Assembly (NCBI GenBank): GCA_016699405.1 | Contig: CP064972.1 | Coordinates: 1 to 64,000, forward strand | Direction: 5' to 3' | DNA from: Holophagales bacterium | GTDB lineage: Bacteria > Acidobacteriota > Thermoanaerobaculia > Multivoradales > JAGPDF01 | Length of the DNA: 64,000 nucleotides | Shown here: positions 42,043 through 51,059 of the stretch, piece after piece | Position numbering within the stretch: the first letter of the stretch is position 1 | Layout of the letters: each line of letters starts with the position of its first letter | Program-made: the position numbers and the translations under genes | The notes under the pieces: model-generated | Told to the model about the DNA's origin: nothing | Databases searched by the model: none | What the model saw: only the letters and a program-made list of their open reading frames with translations

Positions 42043-43026
42043 ATGCGGCACGGGGCACACGACGAGCAGCGGCAGCGGTGGACTGAAGGGCTGATCCGGG
42101 AGCTGGGGGAGACCATCGTCCGCGCCCTCGGCGACGAGGACGTGGTCGAGGTGCTCCTCAACCCGGACGGGCGGATCTGGCTCGACTCGCGCACGGAGGG
42201 GATGTACGACTCCGGCGCTCGGTTCCTGCCGCAGGAGGCGGAGGCGATCCTCGCCTCGATCGCCGGGATGCTCGGGACCCAGATCGACTCCGAGCATCCG
42301 ATCATCGAGGCCGAGCTGCCGCTCGACGGGAGCCGGATCGAGGGCATGGTGCCGCCGCTCGTCGCGCGCCCGTGCTTCGCGATCCGCAAGCGGGCGACGC
42401 GGGTCTTCCCGCTCTCGCACTACATCGAATCGGGCTCGATGACCGTGGAGCAGGCCGAGCTCCTGCGCTCGGCCATCGCCGAGCGGCGGAACATCCTCGT
42501 CTCTGGAGGCACCGGCTCCGGCAAGACGACGCTCGTCAACGCGATCCTCGACGAGATGGTGCGCCTCGGCGAGCCGAGCGAGCGCTTCATCCTGCTCGAG
42601 GACACGGTCGAGCTCCAGTGCACCGCCGAGAACCACACCGCGCTCCGCACGACGCGCCACGTCGACCTCGCGACGCTCGTCAAGGCGACGATGCGCCTCA
42701 ATCCCGACCGGATCATCATCGGTGAGGTTCGCGGGCGCGAGGCGCTCGACCTTCTCAAGGCCTGGAACACCGGCCACCCGGGCGGCTGCACCACGGTGCA
42801 CGCCAACAACGCGGTCGCGGCGCTCTCCCGCCTCGACCAGCTCGCGCAGGAGGCCGGTGTGCCCTCTCAGCGCGCCCTGATCGCCGACACTGTCGGCCTC
42901 GTCGTCCACATCGAGGGAGGGAGCCGCGGGCGCCGCGTCTCCGAGCTCGTTCGCGTCGCCGGCCTCGCCGGCGACGGCAGCTTCCAACTCGAGCCGCCCG
43001 CGGCTCGGCCTACCGAGGAGGAGTGA
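42043..43026 (+). CDS. trbB: TrbB, VirB11-type ATPase
   Basis: 327-residue hexameric secretion ATPase that powers pilus assembly and transfer. Motifs: Walker A G-G-T-G-S-G-K-T-T-L, Asp box L-L-E-D-T-V-E-L-Q, Walker B-type I-I-I-G-E-V-R-G-R-E, and His box H-P-G-G-C-T-T-V-H-A-N. ATG 42043 is used; GTG 42031 would overlap the -10. First gene of the trb operon. Confidence 0.95.
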   Translation: MRHGAHDEQRQRWTEGLIRELGETIVRALGDEDVVEVLLNPDGRIWLDSRTEGMYDSGARFLPQEAEAILASIAGMLGTQIDSEHPIIEAELPLDGSRIEGMVPPLVARPCFAIRKRATRVFPLSHYIESGSMTVEQAELLRSAIAERRNILVSGGTGSGKTTLVNAILDEMVRLGEPSERFILLEDTVELQCTAENHTALRTTRHVDLATLVKATMRLNPDRIIIGEVRGREALDLLKAWNTGHPGGCTTVHANNAVAALSRLDQLAQEAGVPSQRALIADTVGLVVHIEGGSRGRRVSELVRVAGLAGDGSFQLEPPAARPTEEE

Positions 43027-43032
43027 CACGCC

Positions 43033-43353
43033 ATGAACCAGTGGAGGGAGAAGGCAACGAAGTTGGGGGCGCTCGCCGCGCTCTGGGCGCTCGGGTCGCC
43101 GGCGGCTTTCGCCACGACCGGCGGCACGTCGATGCCCTGGGACGAGCCGTTGATCCGCATCCAGGAGAACCTCACCGGTCCGGTCGCGAGCGCGATCATC
43201 ATCATCGCCGTCGCCCTGGCCGGCGTGATGTGGGCTCTCTCCGATCACGGCACCGGCATGCGCCGCGTGTCGCAGGTCATCTTCGGCGCCGGCGTCGCCC
43301 TCGGTGCCGTCAGCTTCGTCACCGCGCTCGGGTTTTCCGGAGCCGTTCTTTGA
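43033..43353 (+). CDS. trbC: TrbC, conjugative pilin precursor
   Basis: 106-residue prepilin: a signal-like N-terminal segment ending in S-P-A-A-F-A, two hydrophobic helices (A-S-A-I-I-I-I-A-V-A-L-A-G-V and F-G-A-G-V-A-L-G-A-V-S-F-V), and a short loop D-H-G-T-G-M-R-R. It matches VirB2/TrbC. The TraF peptidase at 38202 probably matures it. Seven bases after trbB; its TGA overlaps the TTG of trbD. Confidence 0.88.
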   Translation: MNQWREKATKLGALAALWALGSPAAFATTGGTSMPWDEPLIRIQENLTGPVASAIIIIAVALAGVMWALSDHGTGMRRVSQVIFGAGVALGAVSFVTALGFSGAVL

Positions 43354-43688
43354 GCACCGTGAAGCGGCGGTCGCTCCGTACGGTGCCGCTCCACAGCTCG
43401 CTGACCCGGCCGATCCTGCTGGGCGGCGCCGAGCGGGATCTCGTGATCATCGAGGTGAGCCTGATCGCGGCGCTGCTCTTCGGTGTCGGCTTCCGCTTCG
43501 CGAGCCTCGCCCTCGCTCTGCTGCTCGGCACGGTGGGCCATCGCATCCTGGTCTGGATCGGTCGCCAGGACCCGCAGGCCACCCGAGTCTTCGCCCGGCA
43601 CCGCCTCTATCAGCCGTTCTACCCGGCGGTTGCGGCGCTCGGGGCGCCGCTCGCGCGCGTGCCGGCCTTCCGGGGCGACACCCGATGA
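43350..43688 (+). CDS. trbD: TrbD, VirB3-type membrane protein
   Basis: 112-residue inner-membrane protein. Typical V-P-L-H-S-S-L-T-R-P-I-L-L-G-G-A-E-R at the N-terminus, then a hydrophobic region (V-S-L-I-A-A-L-L-F-G-V-G-F-R-F-A-S-L-A-L-A-L) and D-P-Q-A-T-R-V-F-A-R-H-R. TTG 43350 overlaps the previous stop; the TGA overlaps the ATG of trbE. Confidence 0.88.
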   Translation: MSTVKRRSLRTVPLHSSLTRPILLGGAERDLVIIEVSLIAALLFGVGFRFASLALALLLGTVGHRILVWIGRQDPQATRVFARHRLYQPFYPAVAALGAPLARVPAFRGDTR

Positions 43689-46147
43689 TCCTGCGCGAGC
43701 ATCGGAGGAAGCCCCAGGGGCTCGCCGACCTCCTCAACTGGGCGGCCCTCGTCGGAGAAGGAATCGTCGTCAACAAGGACGGCTCCTTCCTCGCCGGCTG
43801 GAGCTACACGGGACCGGACCTCGACGCCGCGACGGCCGAAGAGCTGGCGCTTCTCTCGCAGCACTTCAACCAGGCGCTCCTGCCGCTCGGCGACGAGTGG
43901 ATCCTCAACGCGGATGCCATCCGCCGGCCGAGCCGCGACTACCCGCCGCCGGGGCCATTCCCCGACCCAGTGTCCGAGCTTCTCGACGAAGAGCGGCGCG
44001 AGCAGTACGAGTCGGGCCGCCGCAACTACGAGACGACCTACGCGCTGTGCGTCTCGTGGCTACCCCCAGACGAGCTGCAGTCGAGCCTCGCCCGCTGGTT
44101 CGTCAGCGGCGAGGACCGCAAGGGACCGGACTGGCGGGCGCAGGTCGATACCTTCGTCGACCGGCTCGAGGACATCGAGGACCGCCTCTCGGCTTCGTTG
44201 GCACTGACCCGGCTCAGCTCCGAGGCGTTGCTCACGCATCTCCACACCTGCCTCACCGGCCTCTACCACCGCGTGGCGGTTCCCGAGACGCCGTGCTACC
44301 TCGACGTGCTCCTCGCGTCGCAGGACCTCTACGGTGGATTCAGCCCGCGGGTCGGCGACCGCCACCTCCGAGCGGTGTCGATAACCGGCTTCCCGCACGA
44401 GTCGCACCCGGCGATGTTCGACTTCCTCCACCGGATCCCGATGGAGTACCGGCTGTCGCACCGCTTCCTGCCGCTCGACCCCGAGTCGGCGGCGAAGCAC
44501 ATCCGGCTCTACCGGCGGAACTGGTGGCAGAAGCGCAAGGGCCTCGGAGGTCTGATCAAGGAGGCGATCACCACTGAGGAGAAGGCCGCCGAGCCGAAGT
44601 TCGTGAACCGGGACGCGGTCCGGATGGCCGAGGACGCCGACGAGGCGCTCGCCGAGTGCCTCGGCGGTGCCGTCCGCTACGGCTTCTACACCACGATGCT
44701 CGTCCTCATGGCCGAGGACGAAAACGAGGTCGAATCGTCGGCGCGCCTCGTCCTCAAGGAGATCCACAACCGCGGCTTCGCGGCGCGGATCGAGCGGGTC
44801 AACGCGCTCGAGGCCTTCCGCTCGAGTCTGCCCTCTCATGCCCATCCGAACGTCCGCCGGCCGCTCATCAGCACGCTCAACTTGGCGGATCTCCTGCCGA
44901 CGACGAGCGTCTGGCCTGGGCTGCCGTCCAATCCGTGCGGCTACTACCCGGCGGGCAGCCCGGCGCTCCTGTGGGCGGCGACGAGCGGCTCGACGCCGTT
45001 CCGGCTCAACCTCCACGTCTCGGACGTCGGGCATACCCTCGTCCTCGGCCCGACCGGAGCCGGGAAAAGCACTTTGCTCGGACTGATCCAGGCGCAGTTC
45101 TTCCGCTATCCGGACGCCCAGGTCTTCACCTTCGACAAGGGCTACTCGTCGTTCCCCCTGGTCTCGGCGTGCGGAGGCCACCACTACGACATCGCGGCCG
45201 AGTCACTCGAGGGGCTCGCCTTCTATCCGCTCGCCGAGATCGACCGGTCGGCGGAGCGGACCTGGGCCGCCGAGTGGGTGGAGACGCTGATGACGCTCCA
45301 GGGCGTGGTCGTCACGCCCGCCCATCGCGGCGCGATCGACCACGCGCTCGGTCTCCTCGCCGCGTCGCCGTCGCGCACGCTGACGGATCTCCAGGTCAAG
45401 CTCCAGGACCCGAACCTACGCCAGGCGTTGCGGCCCTACACCCTGAAGGGCAACTTCGGCGCCCTCCTCGACGCCCAGAGCGACGGCCTGCGCAACGGGC
45501 GCTTCCAGGTCTTCGAGATGTCCCACCTGATGGAGCTCGGCGACCGGATCGTGATCCCGGCGCTGCTCTACCTCTTTCACCGGATCGAGCAGCGCCTCGA
45601 CGGACGACCGACGCTGATCCTCCTCGAGGAGGCGTGGACCTACCTGCTCCACGAGCTCTTCGCGGAGAGGATCCAGCTCTGGTTGAAGGAGCTCCGCAAG
45701 TACAACGCCGCGGTCGTCTTCGTCACCCAGAGCCTCGCGGACATCCACGCCTCGCCGAAGCGCCACGTCATCTACGAGAGCTGCCCGACGAAGATCCTGC
45801 TCCCGAACAGCGAGGCGGGCTCCGAGCAGGGGGCAGCGATCTACCGCGCCATTGGCCTCAACGAGCGCGAGATCGAGATCGTCGCCCAGGGCGCCAAGAA
45901 GCGCGACTACTACTACACCTCGCCGCTCGGCAACCGGCTCATGGATCTGACGCTCGGTCCGTTGGCGCTCGCCTTCGTCGGCGCCACCGGGCGTGAGGAC
46001 TTGCGCGCGATCCGCGAGCTCCGCGCCACCTATGGTCCGGACTGGCCCCGCGCCTGGGTCCGCCAGCGCGGGCTCGACCGGTGGGCCGACCGGATGGCCG
46101 CCCGGGCCACTGATCCCAACGAAAGGAGCCTTGCATGCGCCGGCTGA
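43685..46147 (+). CDS. trbE: TrbE, VirB4-type ATPase
   Basis: 820-residue ATPase essential for pilus assembly and DNA transfer. N-terminal VirB4 domain (G-L-A-D-L-L-N-W-A-A-L-V-G-E-G-I-V), Walker A G-P-T-G-A-G-K-S (455-462), and Walker B region L-I-L-L-E-E-A-W-T-Y-L, then V-F-V-T-Q-S-L-A-D-I. Length and motifs are complete. Start at ATGA overlap with trbD; trbJ starts 13 bp before its end. Confidence 0.95.
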   Translation: MILREHRRKPQGLADLLNWAALVGEGIVVNKDGSFLAGWSYTGPDLDAATAEELALLSQHFNQALLPLGDEWILNADAIRRPSRDYPPPGPFPDPVSELLDEERREQYESGRRNYETTYALCVSWLPPDELQSSLARWFVSGEDRKGPDWRAQVDTFVDRLEDIEDRLSASLALTRLSSEALLTHLHTCLTGLYHRVAVPETPCYLDVLLASQDLYGGFSPRVGDRHLRAVSITGFPHESHPAMFDFLHRIPMEYRLSHRFLPLDPESAAKHIRLYRRNWWQKRKGLGGLIKEAITTEEKAAEPKFVNRDAVRMAEDADEALAECLGGAVRYGFYTTMLVLMAEDENEVESSARLVLKEIHNRGFAARIERVNALEAFRSSLPSHAHPNVRRPLISTLNLADLLPTTSVWPGLPSNPCGYYPAGSPALLWAATSGSTPFRLNLHVSDVGHTLVLGPTGAGKSTLLGLIQAQFFRYPDAQVFTFDKGYSSFPLVSACGGHHYDIAAESLEGLAFYPLAEIDRSAERTWAAEWVETLMTLQGVVVTPAHRGAIDHALGLLAASPSRTLTDLQVKLQDPNLRQALRPYTLKGNFGALLDAQSDGLRNGRFQVFEMSHLMELGDRIVIPALLYLFHRIEQRLDGRPTLILLEEAWTYLLHELFAERIQLWLKELRKYNAAVVFVTQSLADIHASPKRHVIYESCPTKILLPNSEAGSEQGAAIYRAIGLNEREIEIVAQGAKKRDYYYTSPLGNRLMDLTLGPLALAFVGATGREDLRAIRELRATYGPDWPRAWVRQRGLDRWADRMAARATDPNERSLACAG

Positions 46148-46944
46148 AGCACACGGTCCTCGCGGGAGTCCTGCTCTGTCTCGTCTCGGGCGTCGTCGCC
46201 CCTCGCCCGGCTAAGGCGCAGTGGCTGGTCTACGACGCCGTCAACTGGGTGGAGAACGCGACGCAGGTGATCCAGCAGGTCTACGAGATCTACCAGCGGT
46301 ACCAGCAGCTCGTGAACGACTACCAGCGCTACGCGACGATGGTGAAGAATCTCGACCGCTTCGACGAGATGTCGTTCCGCAACCTGGTCGGCCTCGCGGC
46401 GGCGGTCAACGAGGTGATCCAATACGGCGAGTCGCTCGGTCACACGCTCTACGACATCGACGCTCAGTTCGCGGAGACCTTCCCGGGCTACGAGCCGATT
46501 CTGGAGGACGACTGGCTCGAGGTCTTCGAGCACCGGAATCGTCGGACCCTCGACACCCTCCGCTATTCGCTGGACGCGCTCAAGCAGATCTCCGAAGACG
46601 CGATCCCCTCGCAGGACATCCTGGCCGGCCTCGCCGCCGACGCTCAGGGCGCCGACGGCAACCTCAAAGCGCTCCAGGCCGCGAACGAGTTCCTCCATCA
46701 GCAGGCGAGCCAGCTCGGGAAGATCAGCCAGCAGCTCTCGCTCCAGGCCAACGTCCAGGCGGTCTACTGGGCCTACCAGGTGGACCGCGAGGCGGCCGAT
46801 CGCGCTACCGCCAGCCAGTGGATCGCTAACGGCGTCGGCGACGTGCCGCCGTACGACGGCAGCCGTGGCGCCCGGGGCGTTCCCGCCGACTGGCCGTGGG
46901 CCTGCTTCGGCTGCGCTCGCGCGGCCGTCCGGGGGTCGCGATGA
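46135..46944 (+). CDS. trbJ: TrbJ, VirB5-type secreted protein
   Basis: 269 residues with a signal peptide (V-L-A-G-V-L-L-C-L-V-S-G-V-V-A to A-K-A) and a long helical body (Q-V-I-Q-Q-V-Y-E-I-Y-Q-R-Y-Q-Q-L-V-N-D-Y) typical for TrbJ/VirB5 minor pilus components. It ends in an Arg/Gly-rich tail. It overlaps trbE by 13 bp and the next gene by four. Confidence 0.85.
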   Translation: MRRLKHTVLAGVLLCLVSGVVAPRPAKAQWLVYDAVNWVENATQVIQQVYEIYQRYQQLVNDYQRYATMVKNLDRFDEMSFRNLVGLAAAVNEVIQYGESLGHTLYDIDAQFAETFPGYEPILEDDWLEVFEHRNRRTLDTLRYSLDALKQISEDAIPSQDILAGLAADAQGADGNLKALQAANEFLHQQASQLGKISQQLSLQANVQAVYWAYQVDREAADRATASQWIANGVGDVPPYDGSRGARGVPADWPWACFGCARAAVRGSR

Positions 46945-47333
46945 GGCTCCCGCTCAAGCCGATCCTCGCCGTCGTCGCGTTGGCGCTCGTCTCCGCCGGC
47001 TGCGGCAAGCCGAGCGCCGAGGCGCTCGCCAACGGCGACGATCCGCTCGCCTCGCTCCGGTCGCCGGTGCGCTCGGCGCGCTATGACGGCGCCTTCTGGA
47101 ATCGGGAGGCGATCCAGTCGACCGCTCTCTGGCAGGACGCGGTTGCTTACTGCCGAACGCCGGGAAACTCCGCCGCACCCAACTGCCAGACCGTCGGCCT
47201 GGTGCTCTCGACGCTCGAGCTCGAGCAGGCGGCCAAGGCGGCCAAGCGCCAGCTCCAGATCCTCCTCGAGCAGAGCAAACACCTCGCGCCTCCGGGGAGC
47301 CGCCCCGGCCTGGCTCCCGGCGGATCGAACTGA
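46941..47333 (+). CDS. TrbK-like lipoprotein (possible entry exclusion)
   Basis: 130-residue predicted lipoprotein with lipobox L-V-S-A-G-C. It occupies the place of trbK between trbJ and trbL as in Ti-type trb operons. TrbK proteins of this order are entry-exclusion factors; here sequence similarity cannot be judged, so only the position and lipobox support this name. The body has E-L-E-Q-A-A-K-A-A-K-R-Q-L-Q-I-L-L-E-Q. Confidence 0.6.
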   Translation: MRLPLKPILAVVALALVSAGCGKPSAEALANGDDPLASLRSPVRSARYDGAFWNREAIQSTALWQDAVAYCRTPGNSAAPNCQTVGLVLSTLELEQAAKAAKRQLQILLEQSKHLAPPGSRPGLAPGGSN

Positions 47334-47339
47334 GGCGCC

Positions 47340-48161
47340 ATGCCAGTCCTGGGAATCCTGGACGGGATCGTCCAGACGTTCGAGCTCGCGACGCAGACCT
47401 GGTTCACGACGCTCTTTCCGATCGCGCAGAACCTCTTCTTCGCGCTGATGGTGATCCAGATCGCCTGGGTCGGCATCTGGTCGACGATCGGGCGACGCGA
47501 AGGCGGGGAGCAGGTGCTCGTTCACATCCTGCGTCAGGTCTTCGTCCTCTCGATCCTCTACACCATCCTCGTCTTCTCGCCGATCTGGGTCCCGACGGTG
47601 ATCGGCTCGTTCGAGCAGGCCGGCGCCGCGGCCGGCGGCATCGACGGGATCAACCCGTCTTCGGTCTTCTCCGACGGTTTCTTGCTGGCTCTCGGGCTGC
47701 TCGACGGCCTCAACAACTGGGGTCTGCTCAACCCGATCACCGGGCCGATGATCCTGTTCACGTGCCTCACGCTCATCCTCTGCTACGCCTGGATGGCCGG
47801 CGTGCTCCTGGTCTACCTCGTCGAGAGCTACATCGTGCTCGGCGGTGGCGTGGTGCTCCTCGGCTTCGGCGGCTCGCGCTTCACCGCCGGTCTCGCCGAC
47901 GGCTACCTGGTCTACGTCTTCCGGGTCGGCGTCAAGCTCTTCGTCTCCTACCTCGTTCTCGGCGTCGCCGGGTCGCTGGCCGCCCAGTGGGCGGGGATGC
48001 TCAACAGTGTCGCGCTCGACAACCCGGGGCCGCTCTTCGAGGTGCTCGGCGGCGCCGTCGTGCTGGCGCTCGTCACCACCAAGGTGCCGCTCTTCGCCAG
48101 CCAGATGCTGGGCGCCGGGTCGGGCTTCAGCCTGCGCTCGCTGTTCGTGGAGGGTTCATGA
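47340..48161 (+). CDS. trbL: TrbL, VirB6-type polytopic membrane protein
   Basis: 273 residues with several membrane helices and the typical start G-I-L-D-G-I-V-Q-T-F. Conserved feel: G-G-G-V-V-L-L-G-F-G-G-S-R-F-T, like TrbL/VirB6. It forms part of the inner-membrane channel. The stop overlaps trbF by four bases. It is shorter than many TrbL proteins, which carry a longer C-terminal tail. Confidence 0.88.
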   Translation: MPVLGILDGIVQTFELATQTWFTTLFPIAQNLFFALMVIQIAWVGIWSTIGRREGGEQVLVHILRQVFVLSILYTILVFSPIWVPTVIGSFEQAGAAAGGIDGINPSSVFSDGFLLALGLLDGLNNWGLLNPITGPMILFTCLTLILCYAWMAGVLLVYLVESYIVLGGGVVLLGFGGSRFTAGLADGYLVYVFRVGVKLFVSYLVLGVAGSLAAQWAGMLNSVALDNPGPLFEVLGGAVVLALVTTKVPLFASQMLGAGSGFSLRSLFVEGS

Positions 48162-48844
48162 GGCTCAGCCGCCCGTTTCGGCATCAAGAGCGCGAGCCGG
48201 AGGCCACCGCCGGCCCGCCGGCGCGCGGCCGTCGCGAGTGGGACGATCGCTACTCCGGTCTCGCCCGCGGCAAGCGCAACTGGCAGCTCGCCGCGCTCGG
48301 GCTCCTCGCGATCGACGGCCTGCTCACCGGCGGCCTCATTCACCTGGCCACCCAGAGCCGAGTCTCACCGTTCGTCGTCGAGGTCGACCGACTCGGCCAA
48401 GCGGTCGCCTTCGGGCCGGCGGAGCAGCTGCGGAAGACCGACGAGCGGTTGATCCGCTACCAGCTCAACCTCTTCATCCGCGACGTCCGTTCCGTCTTCT
48501 CGGACGCCGAGGTGCAGAAGACCGTCATCAACCGCGCCTACGGTTGCTCGAAGGACGCCGCGCTCGGCTTCCTCAACGACTACTTCAAGAAGAGCAACCC
48601 GTTCCTGCGGGAGGCCGAGGGCACCGTCACGGTACAGGTGCAGTCGGTGCTCCGACTGTCGCCCTCGAGCTGGCAGGTGCAATGGCGCGAGACGCCCATC
48701 GCGGCGGGCGGACGGGTCGGTCAGGAGACCGCCTGGCAGGCCGTGCTCGGCGTCGAGCTGACGCCGCCGGAGACCACCGACCTCCTGCTGGTCAACCCTC
48801 TCGGCCTCTACGTCACCGAGATCAACTGGACCCAGGTCCTCTGA
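48158..48844 (+). CDS. trbF: TrbF, VirB8-type protein
   Basis: 228-residue bitopic membrane protein. Cytoplasmic N-terminus, one helix (L-A-A-L-G-L-L-A-I-D-G-L-L-T-G-G-L), and a periplasmic NTF2-like domain with F-V-V-E-V-D-R-L-G-Q-A and W-Q-V-Q-W-R-E-T. Fits the VirB8 scaffold. Overlaps the trbL stop. Confidence 0.92.
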   Translation: MRLSRPFRHQEREPEATAGPPARGRREWDDRYSGLARGKRNWQLAALGLLAIDGLLTGGLIHLATQSRVSPFVVEVDRLGQAVAFGPAEQLRKTDERLIRYQLNLFIRDVRSVFSDAEVQKTVINRAYGCSKDAALGFLNDYFKKSNPFLREAEGTVTVQVQSVLRLSPSSWQVQWRETPIAAGGRVGQETAWQAVLGVELTPPETTDLLLVNPLGLYVTEINWTQVL

Positions 48845-48854
48845 GGAGACTTCG

Positions 48855-49775
48855 ATGTTTCGACGCTCGCTGATCCGTTCGCAGTACCTGCTGCTCTCTG
48901 CCCTTGTCATCGCTTGGCTCGGCGGCGTCGCGGCCAAGGCCGCGCAGCCGCCTTCGAAGTCCGATTCGGCGGTCCGCGACGCGACGCAGCAGTTCGCGAC
49001 GACCGGGAAGGCGCCGGTCCTCGAGGAGGGCGATTCGGTGATCTACCCGTTCGGGGAGAGTCAGCCCGTTCTCCAATGCACGCCGCTCCGCGCTTGCGAC
49101 GTCGAGCTCGAGGCCGGTGAGGTCGTTCACGGGGTCGCGCTGGGCGACACCGAGCGCTGGATCTCCAGCCCGCTCTTCTCGGGCGATCCGAGCGCGCTGG
49201 TCCCTCACGTCGTGGTGAAGCCCCGAGAGTACGGCATCAGCACCAACATGATCGTGACCACCACGCGCCGGACCTACCACCTCAACCTCGTCGCACCCGC
49301 CAAGGGGAAGACGGGCGAGGTGCAGGGCACCTACGAGCGCCGGGTACGTTTCTACTACCCGGGCGACGTCGTCGAGCAGTGGTCCGACGCGGCGCAGCTC
49401 GAGGCAGCGCGTGCGAAGCGCCAGAGCGATTCGACCATCGCGAGCCTCACCGGCGCGATCGATCCCGGCCGGATGAACTTCGATTATTCGATCTCGGGCC
49501 TGCACTTCACCGGCTTCCGGCCGACATCGATCTTCGACGACGGGCATCACACCTACATTCAGCTCCCGGCCGCCACCGCGTCCGCCGACGCGCCGGCCTT
49601 CCTCGCTCGCACCGAGTCGGGCGACGAAGCGATCCTCAACTACCGCATGAACGGGTCGTGGATCATCGTCGACGGGCTCTTCGAGCGCGGCGAGCTGCTC
49701 AGCGGCGTCGGGCGCGCGCGCAAGTCCGTGAAGATCACCAACCGCGCGTTCGTGCGCTCGGCCGGAGCCCGCTGA
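48855..49775 (+). CDS. trbG: TrbG, VirB9-type core complex protein
   Basis: 306-residue periplasmic/outer-membrane core component. N-terminal signal-like helix, then V-I-Y-P-F-G-E-S-Q-P-V-L-Q-C and T-T-R-R-T-Y-H-L-N-L, and the C-terminal M-N-F-D-Y-S-I, F-R-P-T-S-I-F-D-D-G-H-H-T-Y-I-Q-L, all VirB9/TrbG hallmarks. GGAG lies before the ATG. Stop overlaps trbI by one base. Confidence 0.93.
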   Translation: MFRRSLIRSQYLLLSALVIAWLGGVAAKAAQPPSKSDSAVRDATQQFATTGKAPVLEEGDSVIYPFGESQPVLQCTPLRACDVELEAGEVVHGVALGDTERWISSPLFSGDPSALVPHVVVKPREYGISTNMIVTTTRRTYHLNLVAPAKGKTGEVQGTYERRVRFYYPGDVVEQWSDAAQLEAARAKRQSDSTIASLTGAIDPGRMNFDYSISGLHFTGFRPTSIFDDGHHTYIQLPAATASADAPAFLARTESGDEAILNYRMNGSWIIVDGLFERGELLSGVGRARKSVKITNRAFVRSAGAR

Positions 49776-51049
49776 TGGAGACGGGTACCCCGCCGGTGGA
49801 GCCCAAGGAGGCCGGGCTCGAGCTGACGCCGCAGCCTCGGATCAAGAAGCTCAGCTCCGCCATCGTCTGGATCGCGGCGATCTTCGCCGTCGCGGTGCTC
49901 TGGCTCGTCGGCTATCTCGTCAGCTCGAAAGCGCGTCGACCCAATCAGGACCACCGCGTCGCGTCCGTCCCGCCGCCGGTGGAAGACCTCGCCGAGCGAA
50001 TCCAGCGAGCGGCCGAGAGAGAGGCGAAGGTTGCTGCGGAGCAGGCCGCCGCCGAGCGAGGCCGGAAGCTCCAGACCCCGGCCGATCTACCGCCGGGATT
50101 CGAGCAGCTCCTCGCGAAGCGGGATCAGCCCCTCGCCGCTGGGCCGCCGGCGGCGACCTACGGCCACGAGCAGCCGCCAAGTGGCAGGGGAGGTACTTCG
50201 CCCGGTCGCACGGAGCTCCAGCGCGCCCTCGACTCCGACCTCGTGCCGGTGGCCTTTCGCTCCGGCGGTCCCCGGTCCGGCTCCTCTCGCGCCGATCGAA
50301 CCGAGAATGAACTGGGCGACGGTGCGCCCGCAGCGCCGCCCGACCTCGCGTCCCTACGCGCCGAGCTGGTGCGCGCGGTCCAGGCGAAGGTCGAGCCGCA
50401 GCCTTCCGCCGCGCCGAAGCCGGTCGCCGGTGCCCTGCACCCCGCCGGGTCGCCCTTCCGGATCTCGGCCGGTACGCTGATTCCGGCGGTCCTCACCGCG
50501 GGCATCAACTCCGACCTTCCTGGGCAAACGACCGCGCTTGTCCGTCGCAACGTCTACGACAGCCAGTCGGGGCGCTTCCTCCTCATTCCGCAGGGGAGCC
50601 GGCTGGTCGGCGAGTACGACAGCCGCGTCGCGTTCGGCCAGAAGCGGGTGCTCGTGGCCTGGAATCGCGTCATCTTCCCGGATGGTCGCTCGCTCGACCT
50701 GGCGGGCATGCAGGGCGTCGATCTCGCCGCGGCGGCGGGTCTCCGCGACCGCGTCGACAACCACTTCGTCCGCACGTTCGGAAGCGCGCTCCTGCTCGCC
50801 GCCGTCTCGGCCGGCGTCCAGCTCTCACAGCCCGAGGAGAACGGCGGCTTCGGCACGAACCCGACCCCGTCGCAGCTCGCGGCGGCGGCGGTCGGCCAGG
50901 AGCTCGGCCGGGTCGCGACGGAATACCTGCGCCGCAACCTCGACGTTCGCCCAACGATCGAGGTCCGGCCCGGCTACGAGCTGAACGTCGAGGTCACCTC
51001 CGACCTCGATCTTCCTTTCCCCTACGAGCAGACGGCGGACGCACGCTGA
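49775..51049 (+). CDS. trbI: TrbI, VirB10-type core complex protein
   Basis: 424 residues. Cytoplasmic N-terminus, one membrane helix (I-V-W-I-A-A-I-F-A-V-A-V-L-W-L-V), a long Pro/Ala/charged periplasmic linker and the C-terminal beta-barrel with G-T-L-I-P-A-V-L-T-A-G-I-N-S-D-L-P-G-Q and P-Q-G-S-R-L-V-G-E-Y-D. TrbI spans the envelope and links the energy source to the channel. ATG 49775 shares its A with the stop of trbG. Last trb gene; no trbH found. Confidence 0.95.
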   Translation: METGTPPVEPKEAGLELTPQPRIKKLSSAIVWIAAIFAVAVLWLVGYLVSSKARRPNQDHRVASVPPPVEDLAERIQRAAEREAKVAAEQAAAERGRKLQTPADLPPGFEQLLAKRDQPLAAGPPAATYGHEQPPSGRGGTSPGRTELQRALDSDLVPVAFRSGGPRSGSSRADRTENELGDGAPAAPPDLASLRAELVRAVQAKVEPQPSAAPKPVAGALHPAGSPFRISAGTLIPAVLTAGINSDLPGQTTALVRRNVYDSQSGRFLLIPQGSRLVGEYDSRVAFGQKRVLVAWNRVIFPDGRSLDLAGMQGVDLAAAAGLRDRVDNHFVRTFGSALLLAAVSAGVQLSQPEENGGFGTNPTPSQLAAAAVGQELGRVATEYLRRNLDVRPTIEVRPGYELNVEVTSDLDLPFPYEQTADAR

Positions 51050-51059
51050 GACCTGCGTG